Shown one piece after another: positions 1 through 7,474 of a DNA stretch of 64,000 bases (positions are counted from its first letter, which is position 1; the number at the start of each line of letters is the position of its first letter). Position numbers and translations under genes: made by a program. The DNA lies in NCBI RefSeq assembly GCF_000178455.1, contig NZ_ADNU01000032.1:24168-88167 (forward strand), read 5' to 3'. The notes beneath the pieces are model-generated. The model was not told where the DNA came from. It worked only from the letters and a program-made list of their open reading frames with translations, and did no database searches. Origin of the DNA: Brevibacterium mcbrellneri ATCC 49030 (GTDB lineage: Bacteria; Actinomycetota; Actinomycetes; Actinomycetales; Brevibacteriaceae).

Positions 1-87
1 GCTGACAGTCAATAATCCAGTCAATAGTTCATTCAACAATCCGCTGATAACACAACCGTCAAAACTCACTTACTGAAGGGAAAACCC

Positions 88-1683
88 ATGGCAACGAAGC
101 TTGATCTTCCACAGGGAATGGAATTTACCGCCGAGGTCGCAGATGAGCACCTGAAGGTCCTCACCGCAGATGCGTTGGAGTTGATCGCAGAACTGCACCG
201 AAAGTTTGAGTCCGAGCGTCAGGCTCGGTTGGCTGCGCGTAAAGAGGTGCAGAAGTTCCTCGATGAGGGTGGCGAGCTGGACTTCTTGCAAGAGACTGCG
301 CACATCCGCGAGGACGCTGAGTGGCAGGTCGCTGCCCCTGCTCCTGGCTTGGAGGACCGCCGGGTTGAGGTTACTGGTCCTACGTATCGCAAGATGACGA
401 TTAACGCGTTGAACTCTGGTGCGAAGGCGTGGCTGGCTGACCAGGAAGATGCGAACACTCCGGCGTGGGAATCAGTGCTGGGTGGGCAGGTGAACCTGCT
501 GGACGCGATCAACCGTGAGATCGACTTTGTGGCAGAGGAAACGGGCAAGGAATACAAGCTGCGCCCGGATGAGGAACTGCCTACGATCATTGTGCGCCCG
601 CGTGGTTGGCACATGACTGAAAAGCACATTCTGGTGGATGGCGAACCGGTTTCGGGTTCGCTGGTGGACTTTGCGCTGTACTTTGCGACTGCTGGGCGTA
701 GGCAGATTGAGAAGGGTCTGGGGCCATACTTCTACCTGCCAAAGATGGAGTCGTACCTGGAAGCACGCCTGTGGAACGATGTGTTTGTGTATGCACAGAA
801 CAAGCTGGGTGTTGCTCAGGGAACGATCCGCGCGACCTGCCTGATTGAAACGTACCCGGCTGCGTTCCAGATGGAAGAGATCCTGTATGAATTGCGTGAA
901 CACTCCTCAGGGCTCAACGCGGGACGGTGGGACTACATCTTCTCCGTTATCAAGACCCACCGGAACAAGGGTGAGGACTTTGTGACCCCTGACCGTGCAG
1001 CTGTGACCATGACCGTGCCGTTCATGCGTGCGTACACGGAACTGCTGGTGCGTACGTGCCACAAGCGTGGGGCTCACGCGATTGGTGGTATGTCGGCGTT
1101 CATCCCGTCGAAGGACGAGGCTGCGAACAAGAAGGCCTACGAACAGGTCACCAACGACAAGACTCGTGAAGCAAACGACGGGTTTGACGGTTCGTGGGTT
1201 GCGCACCCCGGAATGGTGGACACGTGTAAGGACGCGTTTACCAAGGTGCTGGGGGACAAGCCAAACCAGATTGATAAGAAGCGTGAAGACGTCAACGTGA
1301 CAGCGGTCGACCTGTTGGCTGTTAAGGACACACCTGGCGACATCACGGATGCTGGTCTGCGCGCCAACATTTCGGTTGGTATCCAGTACGTGCAGTCGTG
1401 GCTCAACGGAAACGGTGCGGCAGCGATCAACGGGCTCATGGAAGACGCCGCGACCGCCGAGATTTCGCGTACCCAAGTGTGGCAGTGGATCCAGGCAGGT
1501 TCGACCGTGTCTGACACGGGCGAGGTTGTGACCAAGGAACTGGTGCGCTCGCTGGTGGACGAGGAAGTGGCGAAGTTGCCTGCTGGCGACTGGGAAGCTG
1601 CGACCAAGCTGTTCGTAGATATGGCCACCGATGACACCTACCACGACTTCCTCACCCTCCCTGCATATGAACTCCTGCCGTAA
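88..1683 (+). CDS. aceB: Malate synthase A
   Basis: Condenses glyoxylate and acetyl-CoA to malate, the second glyoxylate-shunt step, in the cytosol. The 531-residue length fits malate synthase A. Visible family landmarks are RPRGWH near residue 171, the signature-like GLNAGRWDYIF near 275-285, DGSWVAHPG near 364-373 and EDAATAEISRTQVW near 452, which carries the expected catalytic acid. The ATG follows a GAAGGGA ribosome site. Isocitrate lyase is not in the window, although it could lie to the left. Nothing odd is seen in the frame. Identification is by recognised family sequence. Confidence 0.96.
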   Translation: MATKLDLPQGMEFTAEVADEHLKVLTADALELIAELHRKFESERQARLAARKEVQKFLDEGGELDFLQETAHIREDAEWQVAAPAPGLEDRRVEVTGPTYRKMTINALNSGAKAWLADQEDANTPAWESVLGGQVNLLDAINREIDFVAEETGKEYKLRPDEELPTIIVRPRGWHMTEKHILVDGEPVSGSLVDFALYFATAGRRQIEKGLGPYFYLPKMESYLEARLWNDVFVYAQNKLGVAQGTIRATCLIETYPAAFQMEEILYELREHSSGLNAGRWDYIFSVIKTHRNKGEDFVTPDRAAVTMTVPFMRAYTELLVRTCHKRGAHAIGGMSAFIPSKDEAANKKAYEQVTNDKTREANDGFDGSWVAHPGMVDTCKDAFTKVLGDKPNQIDKKREDVNVTAVDLLAVKDTPGDITDAGLRANISVGIQYVQSWLNGNGAAAINGLMEDAATAEISRTQVWQWIQAGSTVSDTGEVVTKELVRSLVDEEVAKLPAGDWEAATKLFVDMATDDTYHDFLTLPAYELLP

Positions 1684-1778
1684 GGCACGGTTGCCGCTGT
1701 AGGCGGCAGGGGAGTCGCTCCCGTGGGAGTTGCTTCGGCGGGAGGCGCTTCGGTAGGAGCGGCCCGGGTTTGTGAGAG

Positions 1779-1815
1779 AGCGGGCTCCGTGACATGTGTC
1801 GCGGGGCCCGCTTTC
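1779..1815. terminator. Hairpin between convergent aceB and restriction gene
   Basis: AGCGGGC (1779-1785) pairs with GCCCGCT (1806-1812), extended by CCG/CGG, and is followed by only a short T run. It sits about 100 bp past the aceB stop and before the convergent restriction gene, so it could serve aceB. The weak T tract keeps confidence low. Confidence 0.45.
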
Positions 1816-1877
1816 ATGTGTGGCGCTGTCATGCCCGGCTAAGGGGTGGGTTGAAAGACAACGCTAAAGAGCTGTTT

Positions 1878-2750
1878 TTAAACCGCTAGGTCAAGAGGTA
1901 AGTCCGCAATATCGCGAAGACGCTCACCGTTGACCATGGACATCAACAAATTCAGCGCTTCGTCATTACCTGACTTCGTTACCGCCTCGATCATCTCCGG
2001 TAGGGCGAAATGGTAGACGCAGTCAATGTCGCCAGTTCCTAGCGCAAGTGACGAGATGCGCGACGGAGTTGGCTCTCCCGTTACTACTACGATGTGTGGG
2101 AGTCTGCCTTTGCGATTACGCACTAAGTTTAGTGCTTCTGAGCGCGCATTTTGAGCTCGGTCAGAACGGAGTGTCCACTTGCAAGAAACGACAGCATGAA
2201 GAATTGGGTGTGGCTGATTAGCTTCGCGAACAGGTGTGTATCGACCTACATCATCTGACATGAGGAGACCACCTTGTTCAATACGCTCGTCAGGTTCAGG
2301 AAGACGCGAGACAAGTACATCCGGAGAAATGACGTATGCGTTGCCTAAAACTGATTGCAATGTTGGTGACGCTTCGATCGCTCGAGCTAGCTCGTCGAGG
2401 TGGCGAAAGGGTACATAGTCACTCATACCAGCACCTCTCCTCTTTCCGCCTAGATTGGTGAATCGCCAAGAACCAGGGCGTAGTGTATTTAATAGAGGGA
2501 ACGTTCGTTCAAGAAAGCTCATAACAGCTGCCTCGAATTGCCCGCCGACAGTTTGGCCAGCAAGCCTTTCACCAACAGTTTCTACCTTAAGTAAACGTGC
2601 AATCTCACTAGCGAATTTGATTGACGACTTCTGGCTCTTGTCTGCATTTGACGGGACGCCCGCTTTGTTTATCGCCAAAGTTCCGTTGGCGATCAGAAGG
2701 GCGTGAAATGCTTGTCGCTCCGCTTTCAGCGTTGTTTGGTTGAGTTCCAT
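1878..2750 (-). CDS. Type II restriction endonuclease, NgoMIV family
   Basis: Predicted to cut GCCGGC by analogy with NgoMIV. The 290-residue protein matches my memory of NgoMIV strongly in its C-terminal half, including SCKWTLRSDRAQNARSE, VRNRKGRLPHIVVVTGEPTP and the final DLPLDLAV. Catalytic candidates are D144 in SPD, K191 in SCK, E205 and E73, at the same spacing as the NgoMIV active site. The start is fixed by GGAGG six bases before ATG. That start lies inside the end of the upstream methyltransferase gene, giving a 143-bp out-of-frame overlap. The specificity is inferred from the family. Confidence 0.9.
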   Translation of the reverse strand: MELNQTTLKAERQAFHALLIANGTLAINKAGVPSNADKSQKSSIKFASEIARLLKVETVGERLAGQTVGGQFEAAVMSFLERTFPLLNTLRPGSWRFTNLGGKRRGAGMSDYVPFRHLDELARAIEASPTLQSVLGNAYVISPDVLVSRLPEPDERIEQGGLLMSDDVGRYTPVREANQPHPILHAVVSCKWTLRSDRAQNARSEALNLVRNRKGRLPHIVVVTGEPTPSRISSLALGTGDIDCVYHFALPEMIEAVTKSGNDEALNLLMSMVNGERLRDIADLPLDLAV

Positions 2751-3675
2751 TTAGTGCCTCCGCAATACGTGTGCCAATCGCTTTAGCAACCGGTGGTGGG
2801 AATGCGTTACCAACTTGTCGGTACGCGCTTGTTTTTCGTCCCGCAATGCGCCATTCGGTTGGGAACCCTTGAACCAGGGCTGCCATCGAGACAGTAAGTC
2901 TTGGCAGGCCCACGAAACCAGGAGCAGGAGGTGTGTCTGCTAATCCTCTACCGTCGACGCCTAGCCGTTCCCAAGCTTGGCGTGCTCGTGTAGGCCCAAG
3001 GTCTGCTCCACCATGTTTCTTTGAGCCACCAACTAGGGTTGGAGCGATAGCATCAGCGCTCTCTGCCCACCTGGTTGCACCCTCCCAACCGAGCGAAGCC
3101 ATTTCATCCTTGAGTATTGGACCAACTGGAACTCGAAGAGAAGTGTCGCCAGAAGGAAACTCGAAATCAGCTTCGCCATCCTTCAGCGCAACAAGGACTG
3201 CGCGTGGTCGTAACTGCGGTACGCCGAAATCTGCAGAAGTAACGAGTTCCCACGAAACGCGATATCCAAGAGAAATAAACGAATCAACAATTGCCGAGCG
3301 ATAGTCAGCAAAGTTCCTCCCCATTATGCCGCGTACATTTTCGAGCATTACTGCTCGGGGATTCAAAATCTGGGTGAGTTCGATGGCTCGCGGAAACAGA
3401 TTGCGATCATCTGCTGGGCCGAGTTGTTTTCCAGCGAGTGAAAATGGTGGGCAGGGGACTCCACCGGCCAGTAAGTCGGGCCGTTCTAAGCTTTTTGGTG
3501 GTTGCCAATTGAGCAGATCTGCCTGATGCACGTTCCAACGGGGTCGATTCATGCGAAGCGTGGCAACTGCATCTGAGTCAATTTCAACGAGACACGTATG
3601 CTCAAACCCCGCTTGTTCGAGCCCGAGAGCCTGCCCGCCTGCACCTGCGCAGATTTCTACAGAAGTGAGAGTCAC
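2608..3675 (-). CDS. C5-cytosine DNA methyltransferase, partner of NgoMIV-type enzyme
   Basis: Methylates cytosine in the site cut by the adjacent nuclease, presumably GCCGGC, protecting the host chromosome. It starts at GTG behind AAAGGA. All classic C5 motifs are visible: motif I ICAGAGG (8-14), catalytic PCPPFS (74-79, C75), ENVRG (112-116), QLRPRAVLV (about 154-162) and QVGNAFPPPV (286-295). The family core ends near residue 310. The last 40 or so residues are the restriction gene read in another frame, so either the tail is dispensable or a stop was lost. Base composition looks lower in GC than the housekeeping genes, consistent with horizontal acquisition. Confidence 0.93.
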   Translation of the reverse strand: MTLTSVEICAGAGGQALGLEQAGFEHTCLVEIDSDAVATLRMNRPRWNVHQADLLNWQPPKSLERPDLLAGGVPCPPFSLAGKQLGPADDRNLFPRAIELTQILNPRAVMLENVRGIMGRNFADYRSAIVDSFISLGYRVSWELVTSADFGVPQLRPRAVLVALKDGEADFEFPSGDTSLRVPVGPILKDEMASLGWEGATRWAESADAIAPTLVGGSKKHGGADLGPTRARQAWERLGVDGRGLADTPPAPGFVGLPRLTVSMAALVQGFPTEWRIAGRKTSAYRQVGNAFPPPVAKAIGTRIAEALNGTQPNNAESGATSISRPSDRQRNFGDKQSGRPVKCRQEPEVVNQIR

Positions 3676-4022
3676 CGGTCGTCCTTTCGTAAGTTTGATG
3701 CCAACTTACATGGAGGGTCTGACACACTTTTTCGATTTTGTAATAGGAAGCCGTTCCATGGAGCAGGTTGTGCTTCTTGGGACTATCTGAAACTCAGCCT
3801 TCATGTAGACAAACTACAAATCCAGGGAGGTCAAAAGCCTAACACGGTTGCACGGCAGTTGTTCCTCTTAACGCGTGTGTTGGCGGGTCCTGAGCGCTTT
3901 GATGAAGTTTTTGCACGCCAGTAAGTGCTGTGGAAGCTCCAACGCCCGATGCCTGTGCAGCTCCTCAGCGTGGCACAAGCAGTTGCGAGCTAGTCATCGA
4001 TATCCTTTAACCGTCTTGGAAG
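3676..4022. other. Intergenic gap with possible gene remnant
   Basis: About 350 bases separate the methyltransferase start from the DUF3152 gene. A plus-strand frame stays open from inside the methyltransferase to 3924. Its second half (about 3765-3924) reads like a protein C-terminus ending FARQ, but no start or ribosome site belongs to it. It may be a relic left by insertion of the restriction-modification cassette, or chance. The minus-strand promoter of the methyltransferase should also lie here, but no clear -10/-35 pair was recognised. Confidence 0.3.
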
Positions 4023-4844
4023 TTGAAGGTTGGAAGAGCTGTGTTTGAGCCGAACTCTCGCACATACAAAATTGTGCTCGCATCGCTAATAATCGTGTGC
4101 TTTATCGCCTTAGGCATCATCGCGTGGGACCTCACACGCCCAAACATGGGCACCGTCTCGACTCAGCCCCAAACACAAGCCACTCAAAACACCCCCACAC
4201 CCACACCGGTCGCAACTGAAGAACCAACGCAAACAGCGACGACCTCGGCGGCCCCAAAACCCAGCCCCACCCCAGAACCAACCAAAGCGAAAGACCGCGA
4301 CTTCAACACGGACGACATCCCACGAAAGGGCTCGCAAAAGTGGAACGTCAGCGAAAAACTATCCCCCATCAATCACAAAGGTAAGGACTTCCGCGTCTAC
4401 ATCCGCATCGAAAAAGACCTACCTTTTGACGTTGACGAAACCACCGCACGCATCATGAAAACCCTGCAAGACGAACGCGGCTGGCAGAAGGTGGACAACG
4501 TCAGATTCATCCAAGTCACCAGTCCCAAACGCGCTAATGTCACTATCAACGTGGCCACGCCCGGCACAGTCGACAAAATGTGCGCGCCCCTAAGAACACT
4601 GGGCAAACTGTCCTGCCACAACGGCAACAACGTCATGTACAACGCCGACCGCTGGGTAGACGCAACAGACGAATTCGACGACCTCGAACAGTACCGCGAC
4701 TACCTGATCAACCACGAAGTCGGACACGCACTAGGCCACGGACACAAATCGTGCCCCGGCAAAGGTAAGCCTGCACCCCTCATGCAACAACAAACCAAAG
4801 GTCTACAAGGCTGCAAACCAAACGGCTGGCCCTCCGTGGCGTGA
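4023..4844 (+). CDS. Membrane-anchored DUF3152 protein with HExxHxxGH motif
   Basis: Short cytoplasmic N-terminus, one transmembrane segment (about residues 17-37), a Pro/Thr/Glu-rich linker (about 45-90) and a globular extracellular domain of the actinobacterial DUF3152 family. [11 protein letters not shown] at about 231-241 is a metzincin-like zinc-binding motif, which suggests a zinc peptidase-like fold at the cell surface, although activity of the family is not established. Two pairs of cysteines in the exported domain could form disulfides. The called start is TTG; no strong ribosome site decides it. The gene appears monocistronic. Confidence 0.8.
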   Translation: MKVGRAVFEPNSRTYKIVLASLIIVCFIALGIIAWDLTRPNMGTVSTQPQTQATQNTPTPTPVATEEPTQTATTSAAPKPSPTPEPTKAKDRDFNTDDIPRKGSQKWNVSEKLSPINHKGKDFRVYIRIEKDLPFDVDETTARIMKTLQDERGWQKVDNVRFIQVTSPKRANVTINVATPGTVDKMCAPLRTLGKLSCHNGNNVMYNADRWVDATDEFDDLEQYRDYLINHEVGHALGHGHKSCPGKGKPAPLMQQQTKGLQGCKPNGWPSVA

Positions 4845-4896
4845 CCTTAGGTCTGTAACCACTCGGGCCAGCCGTCACTGGCACAAAGCCTCCACC

Positions 4897-6384
4897 CTAG
4901 CGGCGGTGGAACAAGCTCTTCCGCTGATACTTAGGTTCGCTCGTCACCTGCATATCCAAACTACGGAAGATCCCCTCATCCACTGACCCCAAAATGGTCG
5001 TGGTGTGAACATTGCACCCGCGCAACTGTGACAACTGATCAATCGCCCGTCGCGAATCCTCACTTGTCTCAGCCGAAACAGACAACGCAATCAGCACCTC
5101 ATCCGTGTGCAAACGCGGATTCAAACTACCCAAATGCTTGGTCTTCACCGTCTGAATCGGCTTGATCGACTCTGGCGATAGCAAGTGAACATCCGGGTCA
5201 ATACCCGCCAGATGCTTCAAAGCGTTCAACAACATGGCGGCCGAGCACCCCAGCAGATCAGACGTCTTACCCGTGACCAACGTCCCATCAGCCAACTCCA
5301 TACACGAAGCAGGAGCACCTGTTTCAGCTTCCAGTTTCAACGCCGGTGCCACTACCCGAAGATCATCTGTGGTAGCCCTTGCCTTACTCATGACAATCGC
5401 AGCACGCTCAGAGAGCGTGTTGTCCCAGTCGTTGCGCGCCTCATCCACCAGGGCCTTGTAATACCGGCGCACAATCTCCTTCTTAGACGTCTCCCTGCAC
5501 ACCTCATCGTCGGTGATGCAGTAGCCGGCCATATTCACACCCATGTCAGTGGGGGACTGGTACGGCGAAGAACCTGCCAGCGTCTCCAACAGCGTCTTTA
5601 ACAGAGGAAACACTTCAACGTCACGGTTATAACTGGTCACGCGTTCGCCGTATGCCTGCAAATGGAACGGGTCAATGACGTTCATGTCGTTGAGATCGAC
5701 AGTGGCCGACTCATACGCCAAGTTCACTGGGTGCTCCAACGGCAGATTCCAAATGGGGAAGGTCTCGAACTTGGCGTACCCAGACTGAATGCCGCGCTTA
5801 AAGTCGTGATAGATCTGCGACAGACACGTCGCCAACTTTCCGGAACCCGGCCCAGGAGCGGTCAGCACCACAACGTCGCGTTCGGTTTCAACGTATTCGT
5901 TCAGCCCGAACCCTTCATCACTCACGATCCTGCTCACGTTTGTGGGATAGCCCGGGATCGTGCGGTGTTTGGCGACACGCAAGCCCAGACGTTCCAAACG
6001 ATCAATGAATGCCTGGGCCAGCGTGTTCTCTTCATCCATCTGTGTGACAACCACCCAGTTGACCAAGAACCCGCGCTCGCGGAACACGTCCACCAGGCGC
6101 AAAACGTCCTCTTCATAAGAGATGCCCAGGTCTGCTCTCACCTTGTGGCGGTGCAGGTCCTGGGCATTCATGGCGATGACAATCTCGATGTCGTCGGCGA
6201 TGCGTTGCAGCATCTCTATTTTGTTGTCTGGAGTGAAACCGGGGAGGACACGGGAGGCGTGGTTGTCGTCGAAGAGCTTCCCACCCATTTCCAGGTAAAG
6301 CTTCCCGCCTATCTGGTCGCGCCTTTTGCGGATATGCTCCGACTGCATTTCGATATATCGTTCGCGATCAAAACCGGTTTTCAT
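4897..6384 (-). CDS. DUF1846 family protein of unknown function
   Basis: The 495-residue protein matches the DUF1846 family, whose members are about 500 residues, cytosolic, and structurally known but functionally uncharacterised. An internal GPGSGKLA (about residue 185) looks P-loop-like. The ATG at 6384 is chosen over an upstream start because GGGGA precedes it and the conserved [10 protein letters not shown] begins just after it. The gene is divergent from a Crp/Fnr-family regulator. An FNR-like palindrome 30-43 bases upstream suggests control by that regulator and hence a redox or anaerobic link. That link is inference. Confidence 0.82.
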   Translation of the reverse strand: MKTGFDRERYIEMQSEHIRKRRDQIGGKLYLEMGGKLFDDNHASRVLPGFTPDNKIEMLQRIADDIEIVIAMNAQDLHRHKVRADLGISYEEDVLRLVDVFRERGFLVNWVVVTQMDEENTLAQAFIDRLERLGLRVAKHRTIPGYPTNVSRIVSDEGFGLNEYVETERDVVVLTAPGPGSGKLATCLSQIYHDFKRGIQSGYAKFETFPIWNLPLEHPVNLAYESATVDLNDMNVIDPFHLQAYGERVTSYNRDVEVFPLLKTLLETLAGSSPYQSPTDMGVNMAGYCITDDEVCRETSKKEIVRRYYKALVDEARNDWDNTLSERAAIVMSKARATTDDLRVVAPALKLEAETGAPASCMELADGTLVTGKTSDLLGCSAAMLLNALKHLAGIDPDVHLLSPESIKPIQTVKTKHLGSLNPRLHTDEVLIALSVSAETSEDSRRAIDQLSQLRGCNVHTTTILGSVDEGIFRSLDMQVTSEPKYQRKSLFHRR

Positions 6385-6413
6385 CCCGTCCCCTTTTATG
6401 TAGTTTTTCACCG

Positions 6414-6427
6414 TTGATGAGTATAAA
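6414..6427. promoter_or_regulatory. FNR/FLP-like operator before the DUF1846 gene
   Basis: TTGATGAGTATAAA matches the FNR consensus TTGAT-N4-ATCAA with one mismatch. It lies between the divergent DUF1846 and Crp/Fnr-family genes, 30 bases from the DUF1846 start. The regulator next door carries the E-x-x-S-R recognition helix that in FNR reads TTGAT. Confidence 0.5.
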
Positions 6428-6469
6428 CCGGTGAGATGTTTCGTGGATGTTAAAAGGCGACACACGTGA

Positions 6470-6513
6470 GAAACACGCCCGCGACACAAACCGATGCACT
6501 TGTGGCGTGTTTC
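6470..6513. repeat. 10-bp inverted repeat before the regulator gene
   Basis: GAAACACGCC (6470-6479) and GGCGTGTTTC (6504-6513) are perfect inverted copies separated by 24 bases. They lie 43 bases upstream of the regulator start. This could be a leader hairpin or two half-operators; nothing downstream resembles a T tract. Confidence 0.5.
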
Positions 6514-6555
6514 CTGGCCGCAAGCGTGGTCGGAGTTTCAACGTAGAGTGGATCT

Positions 6556-7218
6556 ATGGCTCTCCCTATCTGCGTCGCGTCAGTTCCGATCTTTCAAAAC
6601 CTCGATCACCAAGGTCAGGAATCGATTGCGTCGCGACTCCAGCACGTCCATTTGCAGGCCGGTGAAGCGCTTGCCATGCCGGGCGACCCTGGGGCTCTTC
6701 GCGTGGTCCGCAGTGGCCGAATCCGGCAGTCGCGGATTACTGCTAATGGCTCCGAACAGCTCCTACGTGTTCTTTCTCATGGCCAATTCACGGGAGAGCT
6801 AGCCGTGCTCACCGGCCAACCTGAGCAAGTTATGTCGGTTGCACTCACTGACTCCGAGGTGTGTGTATTATCCGCTGCCGACCTTCGCGAAATTCTGGTG
6901 ACCCACCCCAAGGTGAGTATAGAAATGATCGCCGAGGTGTCCACTCGCTTGGCACGTTCCGAAGACCAACTCACACAGATCACCGGGCGTTCGGTCTCGG
7001 CGCGTTTAGGGGAGTATTTGGCAGGGCTCGCCGAGGCGGCAAAAGGGGCTGCCTTTGAACTTCCCATGGCGAAAAAGGATCTGGCATCGTTCTTGGGCAC
7101 GACGCCTGAAACGCTGTCGCGGACGTTACGTACGTTCGCGGACAAAGGGCTTATTTCTCAGTCCGGGCGGCGCATAACAGTAAAGGAGCCCAGGCGCTTA
7201 ATGCTGCTGGACTCCTAA
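6556..7218 (+). CDS. Crp/Fnr-family regulator resembling FLP (two-cysteine type)
   Basis: DNA-binding transcription factor of 220 residues. It has an N-terminal cyclic-nucleotide-like sensory domain (about 12-115), a dimer helix and a C-terminal winged helix. The recognition helix TPETLSRTLRTF (184-195) has E185, S188 and R189, the FNR arrangement that reads TTGAT, not the CRP arrangement. The FNR iron-sulfur cysteine set is absent. Only C6 (in CVASVPIF) and C103 are present, close to Cys5/Cys112 of Lactobacillus casei FLP, which form a redox disulfide. Two TTGAT-type sites flank neighbouring genes. It probably senses thiol redox state or metal. Confidence 0.85.
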   Translation: MALPICVASVPIFQNLDHQGQESIASRLQHVHLQAGEALAMPGDPGALRVVRSGRIRQSRITANGSEQLLRVLSHGQFTGELAVLTGQPEQVMSVALTDSEVCVLSAADLREILVTHPKVSIEMIAEVSTRLARSEDQLTQITGRSVSARLGEYLAGLAEAAKGAAFELPMAKKDLASFLGTTPETLSRTLRTFADKGLISQSGRRITVKEPRRLMLLDS

Positions 7219-7233
7219 GTAGGCGACTGGGCG

Positions 7234-7449
7234 TTAGCTCACGCTTTTTACCGGATACCCCAAGTCGTCGATGATTTTGCGGATTGATGCTGCTGACGCC
7301 CGCGCTTCTTCGTGGTCGACGACGACGCGGCTCGAATTGAACTTCACGTCTACCTTCTCAACTCCGTCGACGCGGCCAACCGCGGTTTCGATCTTGGCGA
7401 CACACGATGGGCATGTAAACGGTTCAGTGCGGAATGTTGTTGTAGTCAT
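7234..7449 (-). CDS. Heavy-metal-associated (HMA) domain metallochaperone
   Basis: A 71-residue stand-alone HMA domain with the metal-binding CPSC motif near residues 13-16 in the usual position (TCPSCVAKIE). Such proteins bind a soft metal ion and pass it to a P-type ATPase. ATG at 7449 is preceded by AGGAGG; the longer upstream frame is not needed. It lies 25 bp downstream of the P1B ATPase gene in the same direction, so the two form one operon. The ATPase has no N-terminal HMA domain of its own, so this protein likely supplies that function in trans. The metal is unknown. Confidence 0.9.
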   Translation of the reverse strand: MTTTTFRTEPFTCPSCVAKIETAVGRVDGVEKVDVKFNSSRVVVDHEEARASAASIRKIIDDLGYPVKSVS

Positions 7450-7474
7450 ATTTCCTCCTTCAGTGTTGTTACTT

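Noticed and set aside
907..1644. 245-residue minus-strand frame opposite aceB
   Set aside because: It lies wholly inside the recognised malate synthase, has no ribosome site and encodes His/Arg-rich sequence typical of an antisense shadow in GC-rich DNA.
2608..2750. Treating the methyltransferase tail as a functional extra domain
   Set aside because: These bases encode the conserved N-terminus of the nuclease in its own frame, and the tail (Arg/Gln/Ser-rich) has no counterpart in C5 methyltransferases.
6556..7218. Assignment of the regulator as a true oxygen-sensing FNR
   Set aside because: The N-terminal cysteine cluster needed for the iron-sulfur centre is absent; only two cysteines occur.
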